DNA of 34,079 nucleotides from Hyphomicrobiales bacterium (GTDB taxonomy: Bacteria > Pseudomonadota > Alphaproteobacteria > Rhizobiales > Aestuariivirgaceae): NCBI GenBank assembly GCA_026990765.1, contig JALXCV010000155.1:1-34079 (forward strand). Direction: 5' to 3'. How positions within the stretch are numbered: position 1 is the stretch's first letter; the number at the start of each line of letters is the position of its first letter. This document shows, in pieces, positions 1 through 7,373 of this stretch. The notes under the pieces are model-generated. The model ran no database searches. It was not told where the DNA came from and worked only from the letters and a program-made list of their open reading frames with translations. Position numbers and translations under genes: made by a program.

Positions 1-445
1 GGCAGTGCTGGGGGCAGGGGCGATAACTGGCGCTGCCGGTTCTGCATGGTTAAGGCGTTTGTTTGGCGGGCAAATGAGCCTGGAACTGGTGCTAGGCGCA
101 AAGGCCTTGTTTATTGCGCTGGCAGGCTTGTCCGGCAATGTTGTAATTATCCTGATATCGGCATTTATTGTCGGGGCGCTGGTTCCAGGAGTTGCAATGC
201 TGGTTTCGGCCCGATCAGGTGATATGGTTGCACCAGATATTGTGGTCTGGGCCTGGGGGATACTGACCGGGGCGTTTGCTGTTGGCCAGTTTGCCGGAGC
301 AACTGGTCTGGCATTTATCTATTCAATGATTGGCAAATATCAGCCAATGTTTGTGCTTGGCGGGTTGCTGGAGGCAACCGGGTTGGCAGTGCTGATTATT
401 TCATTCAGATTTTTCAATGCAAAAAACAAAGGGAACAGACAATGA
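1..445 (+). CDS. MFS transporter, C-terminal part (partial)
   Basis: This is the 3' end of a gene that begins before the window; the frame is open from base 2. The roughly 147 visible residues are very hydrophobic, with about four membrane segments and a short basic tail (NAKNKGNRQ). The pattern of small residues in the last two segments (GQFAGATGLAFIYS, then GGLLEATGLAVLIIS) resembles the C-terminal half of YbfB/YjiJ-type major facilitator proteins, which are inner-membrane secondary transporters of mostly unknown substrate. Its stop overlaps the start of the next gene by four bases (ATGA), so the two are probably cotranscribed. The family call rests on the C-terminal part only. No substrate can be named. 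Confidence 0.6.
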   Translation, partial: AVLGAGAITGAAGSAWLRRLFGGQMSLELVLGAKALFIALAGLSGNVVIILISAFIVGALVPGVAMLVSARSGDMVAPDIVVWAWGILTGAFAVGQFAGATGLAFIYSMIGKYQPMFVLGGLLEATGLAVLIISFRFFNAKNKGNRQ

Positions 446-1038
446 AGCTATTTTCATCAAAAACATCACCATATGCGCGCAAGGTGCGGATAGTTATTCT
501 GGAATACGGGCTTGGCGACAAGATTGAAATCCTCAATACGGCGCCAATGGGTGATCCTGATGATTTGCATGCGGCCAATCCGGTGGGCAAGGTGCCGACA
601 TTGCTTTTGGGTGACGGAACTGCGCTTTATGATTCACCGGTGATCTGTGAGTATTTTGATAGTCATGGTGATAACAGGTTCATACCGCAATCAGGTGTTG
701 AGCGTTGGGATTGTTTGCGCAGGCAGGCGCTGGCTGACGGGGTCATGGATACCTCTTTCAATCGCACCGGCGAAAGATTGCGCCCGCAAGGCGAGCAGTC
801 TGATACATGGCTGGGGCGCTGGGAGAGGGCAATCAGGCGCTCGATCGATGTTATGGAAAGTGATTTATCGATTGCCGGTGACCGGTTTGATCTGGGTGAT
901 GTGGCAGCTGGTTGCGCACTTGGCTATCTTGATCTGCGCCATGGTGATATGGGGTGGCGTGAGAATCATCAGTTGCTGGCTGAATGGTTTGAAGCTTTTT
1001 CTGGCCGGGCATCGGCGAGTGCAACTGTTCATGAGTGA
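442..1038 (+). CDS. Glutathione S-transferase family protein
   Basis: A 198-residue protein, the usual length for a cytosolic GST. The N-terminal thioredoxin-like half starts MKLFSSKTSPYARKVRI, placing a Ser/Thr-Ser-Pro at the usual glutathione-activating site. It continues with NPVGKVPTLLL (the cis-Pro region) and YDSPVICEYFD, where Ser-Pro replaces the common glutathione-binding E/Q-S. The C-terminal half is helical and ends with ELRH-like residues typical of small bacterial GSTs of the YibF type. The likely role is glutathione conjugation or a related thiol reaction in the cytoplasm, substrate unknown. It overlaps the upstream transporter by four bases, which suggests translational coupling. 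Confidence 0.85.
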   Translation: MKLFSSKTSPYARKVRIVILEYGLGDKIEILNTAPMGDPDDLHAANPVGKVPTLLLGDGTALYDSPVICEYFDSHGDNRFIPQSGVERWDCLRRQALADGVMDTSFNRTGERLRPQGEQSDTWLGRWERAIRRSIDVMESDLSIAGDRFDLGDVAAGCALGYLDLRHGDMGWRENHQLLAEWFEAFSGRASASATVHE

Positions 1039-1104
1039 TGCGGATCAAAGCCATAGCCAATAAAATCTGCTATAATGACAGCTATGGAAAGTGAGGTGTT
1101 TATC

Positions 1105-1515
1105 ATGCTTAAATATATGGTTGCTGCTGTGATGGTTTTGTTACCCTTGAGTGCCAATGCAGCCAATATTGCTGATGGCAAAGAGGACTATATGGTCTAT
1201 TGCGCCCCCTGCCATGGAGTTGGCGGGCTTGGTGATGGGCCGGTATCGCTGGAACTTACCAAAAAGCCGATCGATCTGACTGTAATTGCCAAAAATGCTG
1301 CTGGCAGGTTTGATGAAAACAAAATCAAGATGATTGTTGATGGTCGCTCCATGCCCCGCGCGCACGGAACACCGGAAATGCCGGTATGGGGCCGCTGGTT
1401 TTCATTTCAGGCAACTGCCGGCGGATTGTTGCAGGAAGATCGCAAGACGATAGAGAAACAGGTGAATGAAAGGCTGAATAATCTGATTGCTTATCTGAAG
1501 ACCATTCAGAAGTGA
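1105..1515 (+). CDS. Periplasmic class I cytochrome c
   Basis: The 136-residue product starts with a signal peptide (MLKYMVAAVMVLLPLSANA, cleavage predicted after Ala19). One haem-binding CAPCH motif lies at residues 33-37, followed by GVGGLGDGP. A conserved EMPVWGRWF stretch further on probably supplies the axial methionine. This is the layout of small soluble electron-carrier cytochromes c. The frame is open from ATG 1075, but I choose ATG 1105 because a GTGAGG ribosome-binding sequence lies about 9 bases before it and the signal peptide begins there. No oxidase or dehydrogenase partner is nearby, so its redox partner cannot be inferred. It is followed by 180 non-coding bases. Confidence 0.9.
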   Translation: MLKYMVAAVMVLLPLSANAANIADGKEDYMVYCAPCHGVGGLGDGPVSLELTKKPIDLTVIAKNAAGRFDENKIKMIVDGRSMPRAHGTPEMPVWGRWFSFQATAGGLLQEDRKTIEKQVNERLNNLIAYLKTIQK

Positions 1516-1573
1516 TTTGCTGTAAATGGCGAATTTGGCCTGTGTCCCCTATAGCTGGTCATGATCTTGTAAT

Positions 1574-1592
1574 GCTATAAATGAATTATAGC
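1574..1592. other. 7-bp inverted repeat in the gap after the cytochrome gene
   Basis: GCTATAA and TTATAGC form a perfect inverted repeat around a five-base centre, in the 180-base gap between the cytochrome c gene and the next gene. No T-run follows, so it is not a standard intrinsic terminator. It could be an operator-like dyad or a weak 3' hairpin. Function unknown. Confidence 0.3.
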
Positions 1593-1696
1593 TGATGGCT
1601 GGTGATTATATCTCGCTCTAGATACTCGCACCCGATTAAAAAATAGGCTATGATGGGGATGGATGCGGCGAGTTTTGTTGGTGGAGTTGGTTTGCT

Positions 1697-2245
1697 TTGG
1701 GGCAGGATACGCCGGAAAAAATGCGTGGTAGTGAGTATGGTATTGATCAGGCCCTGTCAAAGGCGCGAGAGACCAGCCATGCGCATCATGCTGCGGTCTT
1801 GCAGGAATATGACAGCAAGAGCTTGCGGCTGGAAGTGCTCAGGCTTGAACTTGCAGATGTGCTTTCCAATGATAAAACGGCAAGGTTTGTTGATCTGAAA
1901 ATATCCGGTCTGGAAACTCCCAGATTATGGATTGACCTGATTTCCTATGTGGTCATGGAACCTGACAGCAGAACCTTTTCTTTCATGGTGGACCGTCAGG
2001 ATTCAAGTGAATTGCTGTTTGAGACCAGCAAACGGGAGGATATGCACCGGTTTGTGGTTGATTATGTGGCGCATCGTATTATTGAGCGCGAGCGGGCAGT
2101 GGCTAGTCAACGGCTGCAGACAAAGCCGGCAAACGGGGAGTATTCAACCGCCGGTTTATGGCTGGCATGGTTGAGCGGCTTTCTTTTGGGGGTGATAGCG
2201 CTGTTTGCCTTTGGGCTGTGGTATGTAAGCAATTCGCCATTGTAA
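1697..2245 (+). CDS. Unrecognised protein with C-terminal membrane anchor
   Basis: I do not recognise this 182-residue protein. The first 145 or so residues are soluble, charged and probably partly helical (SKSLRLEVLRLELADVL). A strand-rich middle follows, containing FVDLKISGLETPRLWIDLISYV. A single membrane segment near residues 155-177 (WLAWLSGFLLGVIALFAFGLWYV) is followed by a four-residue tail. With no signal peptide, this suggests a tail-anchored protein whose domain faces the cytoplasm. The chosen start is TTG 1697, ten bases after GGAG at 1683-1686. ATG 1721 is an alternative with a weaker ribosome-binding site. It lies just upstream of the sphingolipid operon on the same strand, separated by 150 bases, so a link is possible but unproven. 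Confidence 0.6.
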   Translation: MGQDTPEKMRGSEYGIDQALSKARETSHAHHAAVLQEYDSKSLRLEVLRLELADVLSNDKTARFVDLKISGLETPRLWIDLISYVVMEPDSRTFSFMVDRQDSSELLFETSKREDMHRFVVDYVAHRIIERERAVASQRLQTKPANGEYSTAGLWLAWLSGFLLGVIALFAFGLWYVSNSPL

Positions 2246-2307
2246 CAATTTGAAACACCAATTGATTTTCTATTTTCCAGCCAGATTGCTAAGCATTGGA
2301 TAACTTC

Positions 2308-2344
2308 ACATGTTTTACTGCCCGGACAGGGTGTGTGAACATGT
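2308..2344 (+). other. Inverted repeat in the leader of the sphingolipid operon
   Basis: ACATGTT (2308-2314) and AACATGT (2338-2344) are perfect inverted repeats enclosing 23 bases rich in C and G (CTGCCCGGACAGGG inside). They lie about 50 bases before the probable start of the acyl-AMP ligase. In RNA this would be a long hairpin in the 5' leader; in DNA it could be a regulator-binding dyad. The frame is open across it, so it could instead be coding if ATG 2310 were the true start. Confidence 0.25.
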
Positions 2345-2396
2345 CATAACTGAGCAGAAACCGGCTGAATTCCGGTATCCAGGCAGGGGAAATAAA

Positions 2397-4214
2397 TTGA
2401 CGATAATGCAAGTGATTCAAGGCAATGAGCAGTTGCGCCGTACACCGCGCAAAACACCGGGATTGAACCAGATACTGGGTAATTTTAAAACCATAACCGA
2501 AGCGCTTGATTATGCGGCCTGGGGTGATACCGGTTTTAATTTCTACTCTCCACGCGGTGCCCTGCAAACGGTGATGCCTTATTCACAATTGCGCAAAAAG
2601 GCCCGTGAAACCGGGCGCAAGCTGATGAATACCGGTCTTGAACGCGGTCAGAGAGTTTCCGTTGTTGCCGAGACCGGACCGGAGTTCATGATAGTCTTCT
2701 TTGGCTGCCAATATGCCGGGCTGGTTCCCTGTCCATTGCCCTATTCGATGCATATCGGTGGCCGTGAAGCCTATGTGAACCGGGTTGCGGGCATGATGCA
2801 GGCAGCCGATGCTTCTGCTGTTGTCACCACAGCAGATATTGAAAGCCATATTCGCGAAGCTGCTGAAATAGCTGGAATCAGCAATGTAATGACGCATGAG
2901 GAATTACAATCTGTGGCCCCTGATGGTGATCTGAAACGGTTTGAAGCTGATGAAGTTGCCTATATTCAATATTCATCCGGCTCGACTTCTGCTCCCAAAG
3001 GGGTGCTGATCAGCCAGAAAGCAATTACCTCAAATGCACGGGCCATTTTAGAACACGGTCTGGAAATCACCAGTGAAGATCGGGCGTTTTCATGGTTGCC
3101 CCTGTATCATGATATGGGGCTGGTTGGTTTTTGCCTTGCCCCGATGATGGGCCAGACCACGGTTGATTATATGGCTACTCCGGCATTTGCCCGGCGTCCT
3201 GCCCTGTGGCTGAAACTGATGTCTGACAATAAATCCACGGTCTGTTTTGCTCCTTCATTCGGCTTTGACCTGGCATCGCGCCGGATCAATGGTTCTGCAG
3301 CTGAAATCGATCTGTCAAGCTGGCGGATTGCCGGTATTGGTGGTGATATGGTGCGCCCGGATGTGCTGGAAGAATTTACTTCAAGACTGGCTGTTGCCGG
3401 ATTTGATCCAAAAGCATTCCTGCCAAGCTATGGCATGGCAGAAACCACGCTGGCAATTTCCTTTGCCAGGCTGGATAGTGAAATAAAAATTGATGTGGTT
3501 GACAAGGCCAGGATGAAGCTTTCACAATGTGCAGTCCCTGCCAGCGATAAAGACATTACCCTGCATCCTGAAAAGGTTCGCAAGTTTGTTGCCTGCGGCA
3601 AGGTTTTGCCGGGTCATGAAATGATTGTGCGCAATGACAAGGGTGAGGTTTTAGGTGAGCGGGAAATCGGCAAGGTGTTCATCAAGGGGCCAAGCCTGAT
3701 GTCGTGCTATTATCTCAATGATGAAGCCACCAGCGAAGTATTCGGGGCTGACGGGTTCATGGATACTGGTGATATGGGTTACATGCTGGATGGCCAGATT
3801 GTCCTTACCGGCAGGGCCAAGGACATGATCCTGCATAATGGCCGCAATATATGGCCGCAGGATATTGAATGGGCAGTTGAACAGATTGAAGGATTGCGCT
3901 CGGGTGATGTGGCGGCATTCGGTGTTGAAGATGAAAATGGCGAAGAACATGTAACCGTTCTGGTACAGTGCCGTTCACGCGAACCGCAAGTTCTGGAAAA
4001 TCTGCGCCATGAGGTCAGTCAGGTAGTGCATCGTTCATCAGGTGTTGAATGTGATGTGGTGCTGGTTCCGACCAGATCATTACCCTTTACCTCATCGGGC
4101 AAACTGTCACGGGCCGGGGCCAAGTCGCGGTATCTGTCTGGCGAAATTGCTGAAATTGCAGTTGCTCCTGCCGCAGTTGAAGTTCAAGTGCCGCAAATGG
4201 CTGCGGTTGGCTGA
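2397..4214 (+). CDS. Fatty acyl-AMP ligase / acyl-ACP synthetase of sphingolipid synthesis (AasR-like)
   Basis: A 605-residue adenylate-forming enzyme. It carries the AMP-binding P-loop YIQYSSGSTSAPKGV at about residue 190, LPLYHDMGLVG typical of fatty acyl-AMP ligases, PSYGMAETT in the middle, and GDMGYMLDGQIVLTGRAKDMI near the C-terminal hinge, with a catalytic-type lysine in TSSGKLSR at the end. The family adenylates a free fatty acid with ATP and passes it to an acyl carrier protein. The ACP, reductase and serine palmitoyltransferase directly downstream point to loading of the sphingolipid ACP, as with the Caulobacter enzyme of this cluster. The frame is open from ATG 2310. I prefer TTG 2397 because AGGGGA ends six bases before it; ATG 2406 is also possible. 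Confidence 0.88.
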   Translation: MTIMQVIQGNEQLRRTPRKTPGLNQILGNFKTITEALDYAAWGDTGFNFYSPRGALQTVMPYSQLRKKARETGRKLMNTGLERGQRVSVVAETGPEFMIVFFGCQYAGLVPCPLPYSMHIGGREAYVNRVAGMMQAADASAVVTTADIESHIREAAEIAGISNVMTHEELQSVAPDGDLKRFEADEVAYIQYSSGSTSAPKGVLISQKAITSNARAILEHGLEITSEDRAFSWLPLYHDMGLVGFCLAPMMGQTTVDYMATPAFARRPALWLKLMSDNKSTVCFAPSFGFDLASRRINGSAAEIDLSSWRIAGIGGDMVRPDVLEEFTSRLAVAGFDPKAFLPSYGMAETTLAISFARLDSEIKIDVVDKARMKLSQCAVPASDKDITLHPEKVRKFVACGKVLPGHEMIVRNDKGEVLGEREIGKVFIKGPSLMSCYYLNDEATSEVFGADGFMDTGDMGYMLDGQIVLTGRAKDMILHNGRNIWPQDIEWAVEQIEGLRSGDVAAFGVEDENGEEHVTVLVQCRSREPQVLENLRHEVSQVVHRSSGVECDVVLVPTRSLPFTSSGKLSRAGAKSRYLSGEIAEIAVAPAAVEVQVPQMAAVG

Positions 4215-4272
4215 GTTTGTTCACATAATTACTGATTAGCAGATTTAACTGCCTGATTTATAGGGGCTAACC

Positions 4273-5247
4273 ATGGGTATGCGAGTTGCGTTAACCGGGG
4301 CAACCGGTTTTGTTGGCGCGCAGATTTTATTGCAACTGCTTGCGCGAGGCGATGATGTCAAGGCGCTGGTGCGCTCTGGCAGTTCGCTGAAAGTCAGCTC
4401 TCATGATAATCTGGAAATCGTGACCGGCTCGCTGGAAGATACTCATGCGCTGGATCATCTGGTTGATGGTTGTGATGCGGTTATTCATTGTGCCGGTGCA
4501 ACTTTTGCCGATAATGATGCCGGTTTTTTTACAGTTAACGAGCAGGGCAGCCATAATGTGGCCCATGCTGCGATGGTGGCCGGGGTCAGGCAGTTTGTGC
4601 ATGTGTCCTCACTGGCAGCGCGCGAGCCGCAATTATCTGCCTATGCGGCCAGCAAGGCCAAGGCGGAAGAAGCAGTCAAATCCCTGTTGCATGATGATGT
4701 GTGGACAATTATTCGCCCGCCTGCCGTTTATGGACCGGGAGATGAGGCAACAGCGCCGCTGATCGAGGCCCTGACCAAATCAAAGGCAATATTGCCGGGA
4801 ACCAGTGAACAGCGTGTATCCCTGATCTATGTTGATGATCTGGCACAATTGCTGGTGCAAATGACTGGCGGGGCCGGCAGCGGCAAGGTTACAGAACCTG
4901 ATGACGGGCGCAAAGGCGGTTACAGCTGGAATGATATGGCTGAAATTGCCGGCAAGGTGCATGGGCGCAAGGTTGCAATGTCGCATTTGCCACGCTGGCT
5001 GGTGGCTGTGGTGGCGCAATTTGCCATGCTGGGTTTGCGCAAGGTGGTTGCTTCGCTGAAAATGCTGTCACCGGGCAAGGTGAATGAGTTATATCATCAT
5101 GACTGGGTTTGCCGGGATGGTGGTAAGGTTTTGGGTTGGAAGGCGCAAACCGGGTTTGAAACCGGATTTGCAAACACACTGAATTGGCTGATTGAAACCG
5201 GGCGCTTGCCTGCAAGTGCCGCCGGGGTTAAAAGCAGCAATGAATGA
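4273..5247 (+). CDS. cerR: NAD-dependent epimerase-type ceramide reductase (CerR-like)
   Basis: A 324-residue extended short-chain dehydrogenase. The nucleotide-binding TGATGFVG loop is at residues 8-15 and the catalytic Tyr124-x3-Lys128 pair lies in AYAASKAKAEE, with Ser112/Ser113 just before it. RPPAVYGPGD is the usual substrate-side loop. In Caulobacter the homologous gene between acyl-ACP synthetase and ACP genes reduces the 3-oxo group of the N-acylated product to give ceramide. Position here is the same: 58 bases after the ligase gene and overlapping or touching the ACP gene downstream. The start is ATG 4273, six bases after TAGGGGC. The family assignment is firm. The substrate comes from gene context. 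Confidence 0.85.
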   Translation: MGMRVALTGATGFVGAQILLQLLARGDDVKALVRSGSSLKVSSHDNLEIVTGSLEDTHALDHLVDGCDAVIHCAGATFADNDAGFFTVNEQGSHNVAHAAMVAGVRQFVHVSSLAAREPQLSAYAASKAKAEEAVKSLLHDDVWTIIRPPAVYGPGDEATAPLIEALTKSKAILPGTSEQRVSLIYVDDLAQLLVQMTGGAGSGKVTEPDDGRKGGYSWNDMAEIAGKVHGRKVAMSHLPRWLVAVVAQFAMLGLRKVVASLKMLSPGKVNELYHHDWVCRDGGKVLGWKAQTGFETGFANTLNWLIETGRLPASAAGVKSSNE

Positions 5248-5267
5248 GACTTACGGAGTTGTATGAA

Positions 5268-5513
5268 ATGAGCGTATCGCGCGAGGATATTCTGGCAAAG
5301 CTGGTTGGGCTGTTGCAGAGGTTCAATACCAATAATATTGATCTGACAGAGACCACCGATATTTCCACCGATCTGAATATTGATTCAGTGGCGGTTATGG
5401 ATTTTGTCATGGAGGTTGAAGATGAATATGACATTGATATTCCTTTGAACGTCTTGTCGGAAACCCATACGATTTCTGATCTGATCGGGGTGGTGGAAGG
5501 CCAGCTTAAATGA
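5268..5513 (+). CDS. Acyl carrier protein dedicated to sphingolipid synthesis
   Basis: An 81-residue acidic carrier protein. Helix I is SREDILAKLVGLLQRF. The phosphopantetheine site is Ser40 in LNIDSVAVMDFVMEVEDEYDIDIP, where DSV replaces the more usual DSL of the FabC/AcpP type. It likely receives the fatty acid from the upstream acyl-ACP synthetase and presents it to serine palmitoyltransferase. The frame opens at ATG 5244, overlapping cerR, but ACGGAG at 5253-5258 fits ATG 5268 with a nine-base spacing, so I start it there. Its stop overlaps the next start by four bases (ATGA), implying coupled translation with SPT. Confidence 0.92.
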   Translation: MSVSREDILAKLVGLLQRFNTNNIDLTETTDISTDLNIDSVAVMDFVMEVEDEYDIDIPLNVLSETHTISDLIGVVEGQLK

Positions 5514-6724
5514 TTGACCTGTTCGACAAGCACAAACCCATGGTTGAGCGGCGCGATGCGATGATAGCTGCCGGGGTTGAGCCGTTTGGATTGACCATTG
5601 AAGAATTCGTTACCCCCACCTTGGGTATAATTCAGGGCAGGCAAACCATTCTGGCAGGCACCAATAATTATATGGGTGTGACCTTTGAGAAGCAGTGTAT
5701 AGAGGCTGGCAAGAAGGCGCTTGATGATTATGGCACCGGAACCACGGGGTCGCGGGTGGCCAATGGCACATATAAATTGCACAAACAGCTGGAAGCAGAA
5801 ATTGCCCGGTTCATGGACAAAAAGCACTGTATTGTGTTTTCCACCGGTTACACTGCCAATGTGGCGATGATGGCTGGACTTGCAGGACCGCGCGATACGA
5901 TTTACCTGGATTCTGATTCACATGCTTCAATTTATGATGGCTGTGCAGTTTCAGGTGCAAGGCTGGTGCGGTTCCGCCATAATAATGCAGCTGATCTGGC
6001 AAAACGTCTGGAGCGCAACAAGGATTCCAGTGGTGGTCAGCTGGTGGTGCTGGAAGGCATGTATTCAATGCTGGGTGATCGTGCGCCGATCGCTGATTTT
6101 ATTGAACTGAAAAAGAAATACGGTTTTCAGCTATTGCTGGATGAAGCTCATTCTTTTGGTGTGCTAGGTCCGAACGGGCGCGGGGCGGCAGAAGAAGCTG
6201 GATGCTATGATGAAGCCGATTTTATCGTCGGCACCTTCTCCAAATCATGTGGGGCTATTGGTGGTTTCGGTGTTGGCAATCATCCAATGTTTGAGGCAAT
6301 ACGTCTGGCATCACGGCCCTATGTATTTACAGCATCACCTTCACCGGCATCAGTAGCAACCACTCTGGAAGCTGTAAGACTGCTGGCGCGTGAGCCGGAA
6401 CGCCGGGACAGGCTGCGTGAAAATGCCGACAGGCTGTTTAATGGTTTCAAGGGATTGGGACTTGAGCTTGGCTGTGATGTCTCCAGCCCGGTTATTGCGG
6501 TAAAATGCCCGGATGAGGAAGCAGCGGTTGGTATCTGGAAAGGGCTGCTTGAAAGCGGTGTTTACGTAAATATCGCGCTGCCCCCCGGCACCCCCGGCAA
6601 TGAATGCCTGTTGCGCTGCTCAGTATCATGTGCGCACTCATTTGAAGAAATTGACAAGATCATTGAACTGTTCGGCGATGTGTTCGGGCAGTTTCAGGGA
6701 GCAAGTCAGCCTGGGCGTGAATGA
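5510..6724 (+). CDS. spt: Serine palmitoyltransferase (PLP-dependent alpha-oxoamine synthase)
   Basis: A 404-residue class II aminotransferase-fold enzyme of the AONS family. Visible residues: His138 in DSDSHASIYDG (stacks on PLP), Asp211 and His214 in LLLDEAHSFGVLG, and the Schiff-base lysine Lys245 in GTFSKSCGAIGGFG. RPYVFTASPSPA follows. The family includes BioF, KBL, ALAS and SPT, which are hard to separate by motif. Here an ACP, an acyl-ACP synthetase and a CerR-like reductase lie in the same operon and a bCerS-like gene lies in the window, so serine plus acyl-ACP giving 3-oxo-sphinganine is the best reading. It starts in a four-base overlap with the ACP gene and is the last gene of block 1. 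Confidence 0.9.
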   Translation: MIDLFDKHKPMVERRDAMIAAGVEPFGLTIEEFVTPTLGIIQGRQTILAGTNNYMGVTFEKQCIEAGKKALDDYGTGTTGSRVANGTYKLHKQLEAEIARFMDKKHCIVFSTGYTANVAMMAGLAGPRDTIYLDSDSHASIYDGCAVSGARLVRFRHNNAADLAKRLERNKDSSGGQLVVLEGMYSMLGDRAPIADFIELKKKYGFQLLLDEAHSFGVLGPNGRGAAEEAGCYDEADFIVGTFSKSCGAIGGFGVGNHPMFEAIRLASRPYVFTASPSPASVATTLEAVRLLAREPERRDRLRENADRLFNGFKGLGLELGCDVSSPVIAVKCPDEEAAVGIWKGLLESGVYVNIALPPGTPGNECLLRCSVSCAHSFEEIDKIIELFGDVFGQFQGASQPGRE

Positions 6725-6759
6725 GAATTTATCTCGGCTATCTGCCAAGAGGCGTAACC

Positions 6760-6805
6760 GCCTGATTCAACCGGAATTTGCCAAAATCAGGCAAGTTTTC
6801 TCTTT
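6760..6805 (+). terminator. Possible terminator after spt
   Basis: GCCTGATT (6760-6767) and AATCAGGC (6785-6792) form a perfect 8-bp stem, followed by AAGTTTTCTCTTT. It starts 36 bases after the spt stop. The loop is long (17 bases) and the T-run is interrupted, so it would be a weak intrinsic terminator for the block 1 operon. A second small hairpin (AGGCG/CGCCT, 6750-6763) overlaps its left arm. Confidence 0.4.
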
Positions 6806-6823
6806 AAGAATGTTTGGTATAAT
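6795..6823 (+). promoter_or_regulatory. Candidate sigma-70 promoter for the manganese riboswitch
   Basis: A perfect TATAAT lies at 6818-6823, about 15 bases before the first paired strand of the riboswitch. This would put transcription start near 6830. The -35 region at 6795-6800 (GTTTTC) is a poor match to TTGACA. The spacing to the riboswitch is the main support. Confidence 0.4.
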
Positions 6824-6837
6824 TGTATTATCAAACC

Positions 6838-6947
6838 ATCTCAGGGGAGTAACCGTTTCTCTTTTTCAGGAGAAAGAAAATATCAACATGCTTGATCTGG
6901 CAGGATCATGGTATTTTCAGCTGTAATGGTTTGGTGAGACCTGCGAT
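6838..6947 (+). ncRNA. Manganese riboswitch (yybP-ykoY family)
   Basis: The leader of the GDT1-family gene contains the conserved yybP-ykoY elements. GGGGAGTA follows the 5' strand of P1, and GGTGAGACC precedes its 3' strand. P1 is ATCTCAGG (6838-6845) paired with CCTGCGAT (6940-6947), with one mismatch. ACC after GGGGAGTA can pair with GGT before GAGACC. Between them are two local hairpins, TTTCTC/GAGAAA and one built on GATC/GATC. This family binds Mn(II) and switches on manganese exporters such as mntP and GDT1/UPF0016 genes, which is exactly the gene downstream. The call is from pattern and context; no covariance model was run. Confidence 0.85.
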
Positions 6948-6952
6948 ACTTT

Positions 6953-6979
6953 TAATCACTCAAAGACCGGGTGTGATTA
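6953..6979 (+). promoter_or_regulatory. Inverted repeat after the riboswitch, possible expression platform
   Basis: TAATCAC (6953-6959) and GTGATTA (6973-6979) form a perfect 7-bp stem around CAAAGACCGG-type loop sequence, starting six bases after P1 of the riboswitch. It has no T-run and does not cover the ribosome-binding site at 7015-7019. It could be part of an alternative fold that links ligand binding to expression. Role inferred from position only. Confidence 0.35.
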
Positions 6980-7027
6980 TCTGTGTCGTATGTCTTCAAC
7001 AATATCCCGGTCGCAGGAGTGCGATTT

Positions 7028-7309
7028 ATGGATCTCACCACATTTTTTACTATTTTTGTAACAGTTTTTCTGGCTGAGCTTGGTGATAAAACCCAGCTTG
7101 CAACAGTTTTGTTTGCCTGTGATTGTGATCGCAATCCATGGTATATATTTGCAGCTGCCGGCCTGGCTCTGGTAGTGTCCACCGCCATTGCGGTTCTGCT
7201 TGGAACATTTGCTTCTCGCTATATGCAAATGGTTCCGCTGAAACTGATTGCCGGACTGGGCTTTATGGCTATTGGTGGCTGGACGGTTTTGGAGCATTTC
7301 AAAGGTTAG
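7028..7309 (+). CDS. Single-domain GDT1/TMEM165 (UPF0016) family manganese exporter
   Basis: A 93-residue membrane protein with about three transmembrane helices. The signature motif E-L-G-D-K-T is at residues 17-22, as in the GDT1/UPF0016 family of Mn2+/Ca2+ cation exporters. Two-domain members have two such motifs in about 190 residues. This one has a single copy, so it would have to work as a dimer. The start is ATG 7028, eight bases after AGGAG at 7015-7019; frames further upstream run through the riboswitch and are not coding. Control by the manganese riboswitch just upstream supports a role in removing excess Mn2+ from the cytoplasm. Confidence 0.87.
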   Translation: MDLTTFFTIFVTVFLAELGDKTQLATVLFACDCDRNPWYIFAAAGLALVVSTAIAVLLGTFASRYMQMVPLKLIAGLGFMAIGGWTVLEHFKG

Positions 7310-7373
7310 GGGTTATTTCCTGGCTGCTGCATGGTATGATCACCGGTAAAACAGCAATCCGGGAAGTAAAGTC

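Noticed and set aside
2310-2396. Extending the acyl-AMP ligase to ATG 2310
   Set aside because: The extra 29 residues are low in similarity to the family start, have no ribosome-binding site in range, and cover an inverted repeat; AGGGGA fits TTG 2397.
5510-6724. BioF or 2-amino-3-ketobutyrate ligase (KBL) as an alternative to serine palmitoyltransferase
   Set aside because: Motifs alone do not exclude these, but no biotin or threonine-degradation gene is nearby while an ACP, acyl-ACP synthetase and CerR-like gene are in the same operon.
6892-7077. Small reading frame between spt and the GDT1-family gene
   Set aside because: It runs through the riboswitch 3' strand and the real ribosome-binding site, has no start signal and no recognisable protein.
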